Positions 51,193 to 58,309 of a DNA stretch of 64,000 bases are shown piece by piece (positions within the stretch are counted from its first letter, which is position 1; every line of letters begins with the position of its first letter). Source of the DNA: Bog-793 sp963785415 (GTDB lineage Bacteria; Actinomycetota; Acidimicrobiia; Acidimicrobiales; Bog-793); contig CAWAVB010000001.1 of the NCBI GenBank assembly GCA_963785415.1, forward strand, positions 806,001 through 870,000, written 5' to 3'. The notes under the pieces were generated by a model. It ran no database searches. It saw nothing but the letters and a program-made list of their open reading frames with translations, and was not told the origin of the DNA. The translations under genes and the position numbers were made by a program.

Positions 51193-52683
51193 TCAGCTGT
51201 TCGATGGCGGCGCGTCGGTAGGGGCGCTTCCAAACCGGCGGTCGAGCGCTCTTGATGTCTGTGCTCCAATCGCGAGCAGCAACAGATCGATCGGAATGGT
51301 TCCGACACCTGATGTGCCGGATTCGGGACTCAAAGCCACCGGGTCTTCGGTCGCGAGCCAACAACGGTTCCTGAATCGCGGGTGCAATCGGGCGAATTCG
51401 ATAAGGCCAGCACGAGTGTGCGAACTCGACGTCCCGACCTCGATGGCGAGAGGCGAAGTCGGATGGTCGTAGACAAGATCGACCTCTTTGGGCCCACTTC
51501 TCCAGTGGAACAGGCGCACACCCTCCTGTTGCGCCAGACCTCGCAGGTGAGTAGCGACGAGATTCTCAAGTAGATGTCCAGCCTCGACAGGGTCTGCCAC
51601 AGCCCGAATGCCCCTCTGAAGAGCGGCATTTCTGATGGCACCGTCGACGAAGTAAAGCTTTCGACCTCGTCGCTGAATGGACCGCTCGCTCCCCGAGAAG
51701 TTCGGCAATGTAAAGACCAGGAACGCGCTCTCAAGATAGGAGAGGTACTTGTCGAACGTCGGTTGAGTTAGACCAAGCTCGCTGGTGATGTTGCCCGGCG
51801 AGAGCACATCCGTCATCTGTCCGGCGAGCACGTAGAGGAGGCGTTCGAGCATCATCGGGTTCTGTACGCCGAACGACTGCGGGATGTCTTTGTACACAGC
51901 TCGTTCGACGGCGTCGCTCCTGAGGGTCGTTTGGGATGCAAGGACTTGCTCCTCTTCGTCCCCTTCCTTTTTGATCGCGGTGAGCAACTCTGGAAAGCCA
52001 CCGGTGAGCATGAGTCGACGACGCGCTGTTCCCGCGTCCGCGTAGCTAGACGTCGGCACAATTAGGGACTTTGTCATCGTGTCTGCAAGGGTCGATTCGG
52101 CGTCGATTCGGATGTTCGACCCGTCGAGTTCCAGGTATTCACTCAGGTGGTAGGGAGCAAGGAACTGCTCCTCCCAGCGGCCGACACCGCTCTCGATGCG
52201 TCGCTCATGCAAGGCGGCCGTCGCGCTCGATGTCCCCACGATCTTGACTGGCAGCCGGTCATCAAAGAATGTCTTCAGCCAGCGATCCCACTGATCCGCA
52301 TACACCAACTCGTCGAGGAATACGTAGGTCGTCTGGTCGCCTTCGGCTCCGCTGATGCCTCGGAGAACTTCGACGAGATCGCCGAGATTGATCGGGAGTA
52401 GGTAGGGATGGTCGAGTCTTAGCCAAGCGAGACGCTGAGCGGGCACGGCCGCATTGAGCAGGCGCCGGACGGTCTGGTACATGACCGTTGTCTTGCCGAC
52501 ACGCCTTGGCCCGAGCACTACCTCGTAGCGGAGAGGGCGATCACCGAGCAGGGTCGCGCCGAGGGCCCCGACTAGGGGTCGCTCCGTTTTGGGGGCCAAT
52601 ATCTCCGGGACGTGACCGGTGTTCCACCAGGGGTTCTGTTCCACGATGACGCGCGAGATCTCTTCAAGGGGAGGCAGTGGCAT
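51193..52683 (-). CDS. AAA-family ATPase with DUF4143-type C-terminus
   Basis: The 496-residue protein has Walker A 'VVLGPRRVGKTTVMYQTVRR' near residue 55, Walker B with 'TTYVFLDELVYADQWDRWLK' near 120 and sensor-like 'VKIVGTSSATAAL'. A winged-helix/DUF4143 half follows: 'LTGGFPELL', 'SELGLTQPTFDKYLSYLESA', 'KLYFVDGAIRNAAL' and 'GHLLENLVATHLR', with a nuclease-like 'KEVDLVYDHPTSPLAIEVGT'. The D-x-IEV spacing of the last part resembles a PD-(D/E)xK core. Proteins of this layout are common in genomic islands and their cellular role is uncertain. The ATG at 52683 has GAGGA upstream. It lies inside the ~160-bp repeats, convergent with the reverse transcriptase. Confidence 0.85.
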   Translation of the reverse strand: MPLPPLEEISRVIVEQNPWWNTGHVPEILAPKTERPLVGALGATLLGDRPLRYEVVLGPRRVGKTTVMYQTVRRLLNAAVPAQRLAWLRLDHPYLLPINLGDLVEVLRGISGAEGDQTTYVFLDELVYADQWDRWLKTFFDDRLPVKIVGTSSATAALHERRIESGVGRWEEQFLAPYHLSEYLELDGSNIRIDAESTLADTMTKSLIVPTSSYADAGTARRRLMLTGGFPELLTAIKKEGDEEEQVLASQTTLRSDAVERAVYKDIPQSFGVQNPMMLERLLYVLAGQMTDVLSPGNITSELGLTQPTFDKYLSYLESAFLVFTLPNFSGSERSIQRRGRKLYFVDGAIRNAALQRGIRAVADPVEAGHLLENLVATHLRGLAQQEGVRLFHWRSGPKEVDLVYDHPTSPLAIEVGTSSSHTRAGLIEFARLHPRFRNRCWLATEDPVALSPESGTSGVGTIPIDLLLLAIGAQTSRALDRRFGSAPTDAPPSNS

Positions 52684-52817
52684 CGTTTCCTCGCAGTCTG
52701 GCTGGCATCAACATAAGCGCCAATTATGTTATCAGGTCAGCAGGGTACTTCGAGCTCCCAAGTGTTGGCTTATCAGGTGGCAGCACGCCAGCAGAGATCA
52801 GGCAGGTGTGCCGGACG

Positions 52818-52979
52818 CCAAGTGAGTTCAATTGATTCCCGGCTGGTCCCGCTGGGTGTTGGGCCGTCCCAGAATTCCAGCTCAGGGAGCCAAAACGATT
52901 GATCGGCGGGACAGCGCAGGACAAGGTGGGACGCATGGAGACGCGAATGTTGGGTGAGATGTTGGGTTTTTCTTCCCAA
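52818..52979. repeat. Right copy of the ~160-bp direct repeat
   Basis: About 90% identical to 48763-48923, same orientation. Unlike the left copy it is not preceded by tRNA sequence, and the two copies diverge abruptly at both ends. The 52684-53100 gap contains only this repeat. Confidence 0.85.
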
Positions 52980-53100
52980 GCGACTCGCACACTGGCACCG
53001 CGCGCTCGTGCCGTTTCCCACACGGTTCCAGAGAGATGATCGCCGTGCTTAGTTCCACGCGGCACTAGTTTCAGCGCAGTCGAGCCGGAGATGAAAACCT

Positions 53101-53652
53101 ATGACTCAGCCTCCTGATCCGAACGTTCAACAACCCTGGTCCGGTGGTACTCCTCCGCCGGGGGGTTACCCGTATTCCATGCCACCGCCTGCCCCCGGAT
53201 ACGGCTACGGACAACCCGGTCCCGGAGCCCTACCTCCGGGCATGTACTTCGACCCGGCAAGCGGCCTCACCTTGCCCCAGGGGGTGAAGTTGGCCAGTGT
53301 CGGCCGGCGCATCGGCGCCTGGTTCTTGGCGATCCCGTTGTCGATTGTCACCCTCTTCATCGGCTACGTGATCTGGGGGGTGATCGTGTGGGGTCGCGGT
53401 CAGACCCCGGCGCAGCAGGTGCTGGGAATGCGCTGCTGGCGACCAGAAACTGGACGCGTGGCGGGCTGGTGGTGGATGGCACTGCGCGAGATCATCGGCA
53501 GTGTGGCAGAGGGCATCCTGAGCTGGATCACCCTGCTCGTGTCGTTCATCCTGTTTCTGGCGAGAAGAGACCACAAGTGTCTCCACGACCTCGTTGCTGG
53601 CACCGTCGTGATCCACGACCCGAACAAGGTCATTCAGTACCGGGGGATGTAG
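53101..53652 (+). CDS. RDD-family membrane protein
   Basis: The 183-residue protein has a Pro/Gly/Tyr-rich cytoplasmic N-terminus (residues 1-55, repeats of PPPxxGYGYGQPG type), then the RDD domain. That domain has 'LASVGRRIGAWFLAIPLSIV' and a second helix to ~95, 'GQTPAQQVLGMRCWRPETGR' and 'LHDLVAGTVVIHD' at the end. RDD proteins are small membrane proteins of mostly unknown function; some act in osmotic or ion adaptation. The ATG at 53101 is clear. It is the first gene after the right repeat and may mark the chromosome side of an older insertion or be cargo. Confidence 0.85.
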   Translation: MTQPPDPNVQQPWSGGTPPPGGYPYSMPPPAPGYGYGQPGPGALPPGMYFDPASGLTLPQGVKLASVGRRIGAWFLAIPLSIVTLFIGYVIWGVIVWGRGQTPAQQVLGMRCWRPETGRVAGWWWMALREIIGSVAEGILSWITLLVSFILFLARRDHKCLHDLVAGTVVIHDPNKVIQYRGM

Positions 53653-53951
53653 GCGGCGAGACCGCCTGGTAAGCGCGATGTCCCTGGCAACGTGCTACGC
53701 CAGCTGCGTTCAGCAAGCCAGCTAGAGACTCACGGGTCAAGACTTCAGGCACTCACCCATCATGGCCCATCGGTTAGTGAACAATCGGGGCTAGGGCGTG
53801 CGGGGTTCGCGTCGGAGAACCGACAGAGCCTGTCCGGGAAAAACCGCAGGTAACGCCCGCCGTCGCACCGTGCTCGTATCATTCAAAGAGGACCGCCGGG
53901 CGAGATTTGGCTCTTCGGCTCGGCGAGTCCCGCTTCACCTGGAAGGACACC

Positions 53952-54158
53952 ATGAACGCTCGCATCACTCACGAGCTCACCCGGATTCCACAGGGCGGCC
54001 TAGCCCAAAATTCGTACCGGGCGGCCTATATCGATGCGCGTCAGAACGCACTCGGCTCCCATCCGGAGCTCGGGCCGGACCCGGCGGAAGCTCACGGGCT
54101 CGCGCTCAGGGTGGTGCGCGATCAGTACGCCGACTTCACTCCCAAACTGCTGCCGTAG
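53952..54158 (+). CDS. Small protein (68 aa) leading the TIR operon
   Basis: The ATG at 53952 has GGAAGG at good spacing and opens a 68-residue, charged protein with 'GLAQNSYRAAYIDARQNALG' in the middle and 'EAHGLALRVVRDQYADFTPK' near the end. The helical, amphipathic pattern suggests an adaptor or regulator; no family is recognised. Its stop lies six bases before the first TIR gene, so it is very likely the first gene of that operon. The preceding 299-base gap (53653-53951) holds no other gene I can support and should contain the promoter. Confidence 0.6.
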   Translation: MNARITHELTRIPQGGLAQNSYRAAYIDARQNALGSHPELGPDPAEAHGLALRVVRDQYADFTPKLLP

Positions 54159-54164
54159 GCCGTC

Positions 54165-54665
54165 ATGCCAGGGAGGCGCGTCTTCTTCAGTTTTCACTAC
54201 AAGGAAGACGTCTGGCGCGCCTCGAACGCCCGGAACGCCGGGCAGTTTGATGCCCGCGCCGCGGCGGGGTGGACGGATGCCTCCCTCTGGGAAGAGACGA
54301 AGCGGAAGGGTCCCGCCGCCGTTCGTCGCCTCATCGACGAGGGGCTCGACGGGACGAGCGTCACGGCCGTTCTTATCGGCGCCCACACTGCGCAGCGGGA
54401 CTGGGTGACGTATGAGATCGAGCAGAGCATCATACGGGGGAACGGGCTTCTTGGCGTCCGCATCCACAACTTGAAGGACCAGTACGGCAAGACGAGCACC
54501 CGCGGAGCGGTACCGAAGGCCCTCGCCGACTACCGCGTGTATGCCTGGGACGCGCTGAGATTCGGGAAGTGGGTTGAGCTTGCCGCGATCGACGCGGGGA
54601 AACCATGCCTCCGGCACCAGACGAAGAAGTGCTGGCGGTGCAAGTTCCTGCTGAGGTACTGGTAA
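54165..54665 (+). CDS. ThsB-like TIR-domain protein with a C-terminal Cys/His tail
   Basis: The 166-residue protein begins 'RRVFFSFHYKEDVWRASNAR', the signature of the TIR-like DUF1863 (ThsB) family. It continues with 'DGTSVTAVLIGAHTAQRDWV' and 'TYEIEQSIIRGNGLLGVRIH', where the Glu residues (84, 86) are at the place of the family's active-site Glu. ThsB proteins of Thoeris consume NAD+ to make cyclic ADP-ribose-type messengers after phage infection. The last 20 residues ('GKPCLRHQTKKCWRCKFLLR') hold C-x2-H-x4-C-x2-C, an extra potential zinc knuckle absent from the second TIR protein. The stop overlaps the next ATG (TAATG). Confidence 0.85.
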   Translation: MPGRRVFFSFHYKEDVWRASNARNAGQFDARAAAGWTDASLWEETKRKGPAAVRRLIDEGLDGTSVTAVLIGAHTAQRDWVTYEIEQSIIRGNGLLGVRIHNLKDQYGKTSTRGAVPKALADYRVYAWDALRFGKWVELAAIDAGKPCLRHQTKKCWRCKFLLRYW

Positions 54666-55111
54666 TGGCGTCGAACGCGCCAGAGACACACGGGAAGGAC
54701 CTCGAGGCAAAGCTCAAGCACCTGGAGTTCATTCAGGGCGTCATCGGCCGGATGTCGAACAGTTCCTTCTTGTTCAAGGGCTGGGCGATCACGATCGCGG
54801 CAGGGCTCTCGGCCTTCGCGGCAACGAGCAGCCGGGGCGTGCTCCGAGTCGCGCTCACCGGAGCGATCGTGTCATCGCTCCTCTTCTGGGGTCTTGACGG
54901 TTATTACCTCTGGATCGAGCATCGGTACGTCGCGTTGTACCAGAAGGTGGCCCACACGGAGCCCGGTGAAATCGAGTTTTCGATGGCGACGGACAGAGCA
55001 CATCCGGCAAGCCACTGGTTCGCGGCGTGTCGCCGTCCGCATCTCGTGTTCTTCTATGGATTGATCTTGATGGGCGAGATCATCGGCCTCGTACTGATAA
55101 AGGGGAAGTAA
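54665..55111 (+). CDS. Three-helix membrane protein between two TIR genes
   Basis: The 148-residue protein has a soluble helix 'EAKLKHLEFIQGVIGRMSNS', then membrane helices at about residues 35-53, 58-77 and 125-145. The loop 'FWGLDGYYLWIEHRYVALYQ' follows helix 2. The 'LKHLEFIQ...RM..NSF..KGW' start is, from memory, typical of an uncharacterised small membrane family found beside TIR-like genes. It is not a Macro, STALD or SIR2 effector as in known Thoeris ThsA proteins. In this context a membrane-permeabilising or sensing effector is the natural guess. Its start overlaps the upstream TIR stop and its stop overlaps the next TIR ATG (TAATG both times). Confidence 0.75.
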   Translation: MASNAPETHGKDLEAKLKHLEFIQGVIGRMSNSSFLFKGWAITIAAGLSAFAATSSRGVLRVALTGAIVSSLLFWGLDGYYLWIEHRYVALYQKVAHTEPGEIEFSMATDRAHPASHWFAACRRPHLVFFYGLILMGEIIGLVLIKGK

Positions 55112-55554
55112 TGGCTCGACGGGTGTTCTTCAGTTTCGAGTACGAGCACGACGTCTGGCGGGCGAACGTGGTCCGAAAATCTGGGGTGACGAAGGGCATT
55201 GAGGACGCCGGATACATCGATGCCGCTGAGTTCGAGAAGGTGAAGAAGAAGGGGGACGACGCGGTCAGGGAGTGGATTGACGAACAGCTTAACGGGACGA
55301 CGGTCACGGCCGTCCTGGTCGGCGAATACACGTGCTCGAGCAAGTGGGTGGAGTACGAGATCGAGGCAAGCGAGAAGCGCGGCAACGGCCTGCTCGGGAT
55401 CGACATCAGCAAGATCGAAGACGTCAATGGAAATACGTCCGAGCGGTGCGGAAGGCTCCCCGAGGGGTACCCCTTCTACTTGTGGAACAACGGCAAGGGC
55501 TACGAGAACTTGGGCTCCTGGGTCGAGGATGCCGCGAAGGCCGCCGGGAAATGA
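55111..55554 (+). CDS. Second ThsB-like TIR-domain protein
   Basis: The 147-residue protein starts 'ARRVFFSFEYEHDVWRANVV' and has 'NGTTVTAVLVGEYTCSSKWV' and 'EYEIEASEKRGNGLLGIDIS', the same ThsB-type TIR core as the first. It ends normally at 'LGSWVEDAAKAAGK' without the Cys/His tail. The two TIRs share the framework and differ in the loop of residues ~22-50, where specificity in this family usually sits, so they may make or sense different signals or form a hetero-oligomer. ATG and stop overlap the membrane protein and HIT genes. Confidence 0.85.
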   Translation: MARRVFFSFEYEHDVWRANVVRKSGVTKGIEDAGYIDAAEFEKVKKKGDDAVREWIDEQLNGTTVTAVLVGEYTCSSKWVEYEIEASEKRGNGLLGIDISKIEDVNGNTSERCGRLPEGYPFYLWNNGKGYENLGSWVEDAAKAAGK

Positions 55555-56006
55555 CCTTGGCGTGGGACGGCCCTGTCGAGGGCTGCGACTTCTGCGCGAT
55601 CGCACGGGGTGAGGACCGCTCGGTGGAGGTCGTCTGCGAGGGCGACGACTGGATCGCGTTCTTTCCGCTCAAGCCGGCGACGAAGGGTCACACGCTCGTG
55701 ATCCCGCGTCGCCACGTCTCCGACGTCTGGGAGCTCGACGAGCGGCTTGGTTCCAACTTGATGGCCGCGGTGGTCCGGGTCGGGCGGGCGGTGGAGACGG
55801 CAATCCATCCGGAGGGGATGAACCTCATCAGCTCGAAGGGCAGCGCCGCGGAACAGACGGTGTTCCACCTGCACCTCCACGTCCTACCGCGCTGGAACCG
55901 TGACGGCTTCGATCGCATCTGGCCGACCGAGAGCCCGTACGAGGACATCGACCTCAAAGCGGTCGCCGAGCGCATCAGGGCGGTCTGCGCGACGCCCCGC
56001 TCTTAA
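55551..56006 (+). CDS. HIT-family nucleotide hydrolase/transferase
   Basis: The 151-residue protein has the HIT triad 'FHLHLHVLPRW' (His 106, 108, 110) and the family N-terminus 'CDFCAIARGE' with a potential zinc C-x2-C. 'LKPATKGHTLVIPRRHVSDV' and 'GMNLISSKGSAAEQTVFH' complete the fold. HIT enzymes hydrolyse dinucleotides, adenylated molecules or ADP-ribose-type compounds. The ATG overlaps the second TIR stop (ATGA), which argues strongly that it works in the same pathway, perhaps degrading or remodelling the nucleotide product of the TIR enzymes. A housekeeping HIT protein caught in the operon is the alternative. The 56007-56203 gap shows nothing. Confidence 0.85.
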   Translation: MTLAWDGPVEGCDFCAIARGEDRSVEVVCEGDDWIAFFPLKPATKGHTLVIPRRHVSDVWELDERLGSNLMAAVVRVGRAVETAIHPEGMNLISSKGSAAEQTVFHLHLHVLPRWNRDGFDRIWPTESPYEDIDLKAVAERIRAVCATPRS

Positions 56007-56203
56007 CGTGGGACCGGACTCGCCGAGCGCTTCGGCAGTCACGTCCCCAGCTGGATCCGGTCTCGTATCATCGACCCATGTTCGACCGCATCGATAAGCC
56101 CCTGATTAGCACATTTCGTCTCATGTGCGGCCGAACCCGTCCTTATCGAAGATCGGCACCCGCCCCGACGGCGGCCGGGCTCCGCTCGTAGGCGACGGCG
56201 ACA

Positions 56204-58309
56204 ATGGCAAAGCTCGACGAGCTCATCGCGCAGATCGGCGACGCCAGGCTGCGCGCGCAGATGGAAGAAGCAGCGAGCGAGCTGCGCCGGCGCAAGAGGT
56301 TCGGCTTGGTGTTTGAGCAGCACATTCCGGAGACGACGGTCCTGCCGGACGCCGAAGTTCGAAAGGGCTCGGTGGTCCTGATCCGGACGGAGCCGGGCAA
56401 CGGGACAAGGTACGCCGTCGACGACGTCAACGGTCCCGAGGCGACGATCTCCGCGGGCGAGGAGGGGTGGATCATCCCGGCCGCCGACCTTCTGGTCGTC
56501 AAGCCGTTCGGGGAGCCCGTGTATCCGGTACTCCGACCGGTCGGGAAGCCCGTCATTCGAGAGGACGAGTGGCCGTTTCAGACGATCATCAACGGCGAGA
56601 ACTTCCACGCGCTGCAGCTCCTTCTCTTCGGTTATGAAGGGAAGGTCGACTGCATCTATATCGACCCTCCCTACAACACGGGGGCTCGCGACTGGAAGTA
56701 CAACAACGACTTTGTCGACCGGCAGGACTCATGGAGGCACTCCAAGTGGCTCTCCATGATGGACAAACGGTTGCGATTGGCAAAGCGTCTCTTGAAGTCC
56801 AACGGCGTCCTCATAGTCACGATTGACGAGAACGAGGCGAGCCATTTGGGCGTTCTCATGGAGCAGTTGTTTCCGGAGGCGCGACGCCAGATGGTGACGA
56901 TCTGCATCAACCCAAGCGGCGCCTCAGGCCAAGGAATCTCCCGTGTTGAAGAGTACGCGTGGTTCTGCTTCTTCGGCGACGCGGAGCCGGTGCCAACGCC
57001 GGACGACATGCTGTCTCCGATCGTCGAAGCCGACGGCGCCGCGGTCCAGTGGGAATCGCTCCTCCGACGGGGCAACGCGTGGTACCGGCAGAGTCGCCGC
57101 AACTTGTGCTACCCCGTCGTTGTCGATCCCGCATCGCAACGGATCGTCGATGTGGGGCCACCCTTGGAAGGCGAGGACGACGACCGACCGCGTGAACGGG
57201 ATGGCTTGCCACTCGCGTGGCCCGTTCGAACGGACGGGCGGCTGGGCATTTGGCGAGTTGATGGAGCACGGCTCCGGAGCTTGGTCGACTCCGGGTACGC
57301 CTGCGTCTCCTCGCGAGACGAGAGCCGCGACACCTGGAGTATCCGCTATCTCATGAGCGGCACGATCAATGATATTGAGGCGGGCAACATCACGATTACG
57401 GGGACGGGTGAGCACGGCGAAGTGCTCCTCGAACAGGCAGGCCGGCGAGAGACGACCGCCAAGACGATGTGGCATCGAGGCCGTCATACGGCAGGGGGCT
57501 CGGGAGGGACGCAAATACTCAATGCGTTCTTGGGCGAGCGGAATCTCTTCCCGTTTCCAAAGTCGGTGTATGGGGTCCGGGACTGCCTGGCTGTCGCCGT
57601 GGGTGACCGCAAGGATGCCCTCATCGTGGACTTCTTTGCCGGATCGGGCACGACTCTTCATGCGGCGTGCCTGCTGAACGCTGAAGATGGCGGGCACCGG
57701 CGGACGATCCTCGTGACGAACAACGAAGTCGACGAAAAGAGGGCTGCTGACCTGAACAAGCAAGGTCTCTACCTAGGCGATCCGCAGTTTGAGGCCCACG
57801 GCATCTTCGAGCAGGTGACGAGGCCCCGATGTGAGGCGAGCATCACCGGACGCCGCCGTGATGGCGTGGCTGTCGTCGGCAAGTACCTCAGTGGGCGGGC
57901 ATACGCAGAAGGATTCGATGAGAACCTACTGTCATTCGGTATCTCGTACGCCGATCCGGATGCGATCGACGTCGGCGCGAGCTTCGACGAAATCGTGCCT
58001 GCCCTGTGGTTTGCGGCCGGATGCCACGGAGACCCGACGTCACTCAAGCATGATGACCGTTGGTTGCTCTGTCCAACCGCTCGCCTTGCAGTTCTGCTGG
58101 ACGAAGACCGTTTCCAAGCCTTTCGGTCCGCGCTTGAGAGAGAACCCGACATCACCCATGTCTGGCTCGTCACCGACAGCGAAGCGGCCTTCGCGCGTAT
58201 GCGCGAAGGAATCGGTGGTTGGCGGCAGGTCGGGATGCTTTACCGAGACTACCTCCGGAACTTCCAAGTGAATGTTGACCCCTCGATCACGGCGGGTGAC
58301 CTGCCGTGA
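56204..58309 (+). CDS. Type III restriction-modification methyltransferase (Mod), beta-class adenine MTase
   Basis: The 701-residue protein has the catalytic motif IV 'DPPYNTG' near residue 154 and the AdoMet motif I 'DFFAGSGTTLHAACLL' near 476. That IV-before-I order is the beta class used by type III Mod proteins. Target recognition sits between the two motifs (~200-440). Residues 1-110 are a helical and OB-like leader ('ELIAQIGDARLRAQMEEAAS'). The last ~200 residues would contact Res. The next gene, res, starts at a GTG overlapping this stop by four bases. Recognition sequence cannot be read from sequence. Confidence 0.9.
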   Translation: MAKLDELIAQIGDARLRAQMEEAASELRRRKRFGLVFEQHIPETTVLPDAEVRKGSVVLIRTEPGNGTRYAVDDVNGPEATISAGEEGWIIPAADLLVVKPFGEPVYPVLRPVGKPVIREDEWPFQTIINGENFHALQLLLFGYEGKVDCIYIDPPYNTGARDWKYNNDFVDRQDSWRHSKWLSMMDKRLRLAKRLLKSNGVLIVTIDENEASHLGVLMEQLFPEARRQMVTICINPSGASGQGISRVEEYAWFCFFGDAEPVPTPDDMLSPIVEADGAAVQWESLLRRGNAWYRQSRRNLCYPVVVDPASQRIVDVGPPLEGEDDDRPRERDGLPLAWPVRTDGRLGIWRVDGARLRSLVDSGYACVSSRDESRDTWSIRYLMSGTINDIEAGNITITGTGEHGEVLLEQAGRRETTAKTMWHRGRHTAGGSGGTQILNAFLGERNLFPFPKSVYGVRDCLAVAVGDRKDALIVDFFAGSGTTLHAACLLNAEDGGHRRTILVTNNEVDEKRAADLNKQGLYLGDPQFEAHGIFEQVTRPRCEASITGRRRDGVAVVGKYLSGRAYAEGFDENLLSFGISYADPDAIDVGASFDEIVPALWFAAGCHGDPTSLKHDDRWLLCPTARLAVLLDEDRFQAFRSALEREPDITHVWLVTDSEAAFARMREGIGGWRQVGMLYRDYLRNFQVNVDPSITAGDLP

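Noticed and set aside
48763..52979. Diversity-generating retroelement (template and variable repeat) because an RT lies between two ~150-bp repeats
   Set aside because: The substitutions between the copies involve all bases and are not confined to A positions of one copy. Neither copy lies in the 3' end of a gene, and the RT carries an HTH and a HEAT-like tail, unlike DGR RTs.
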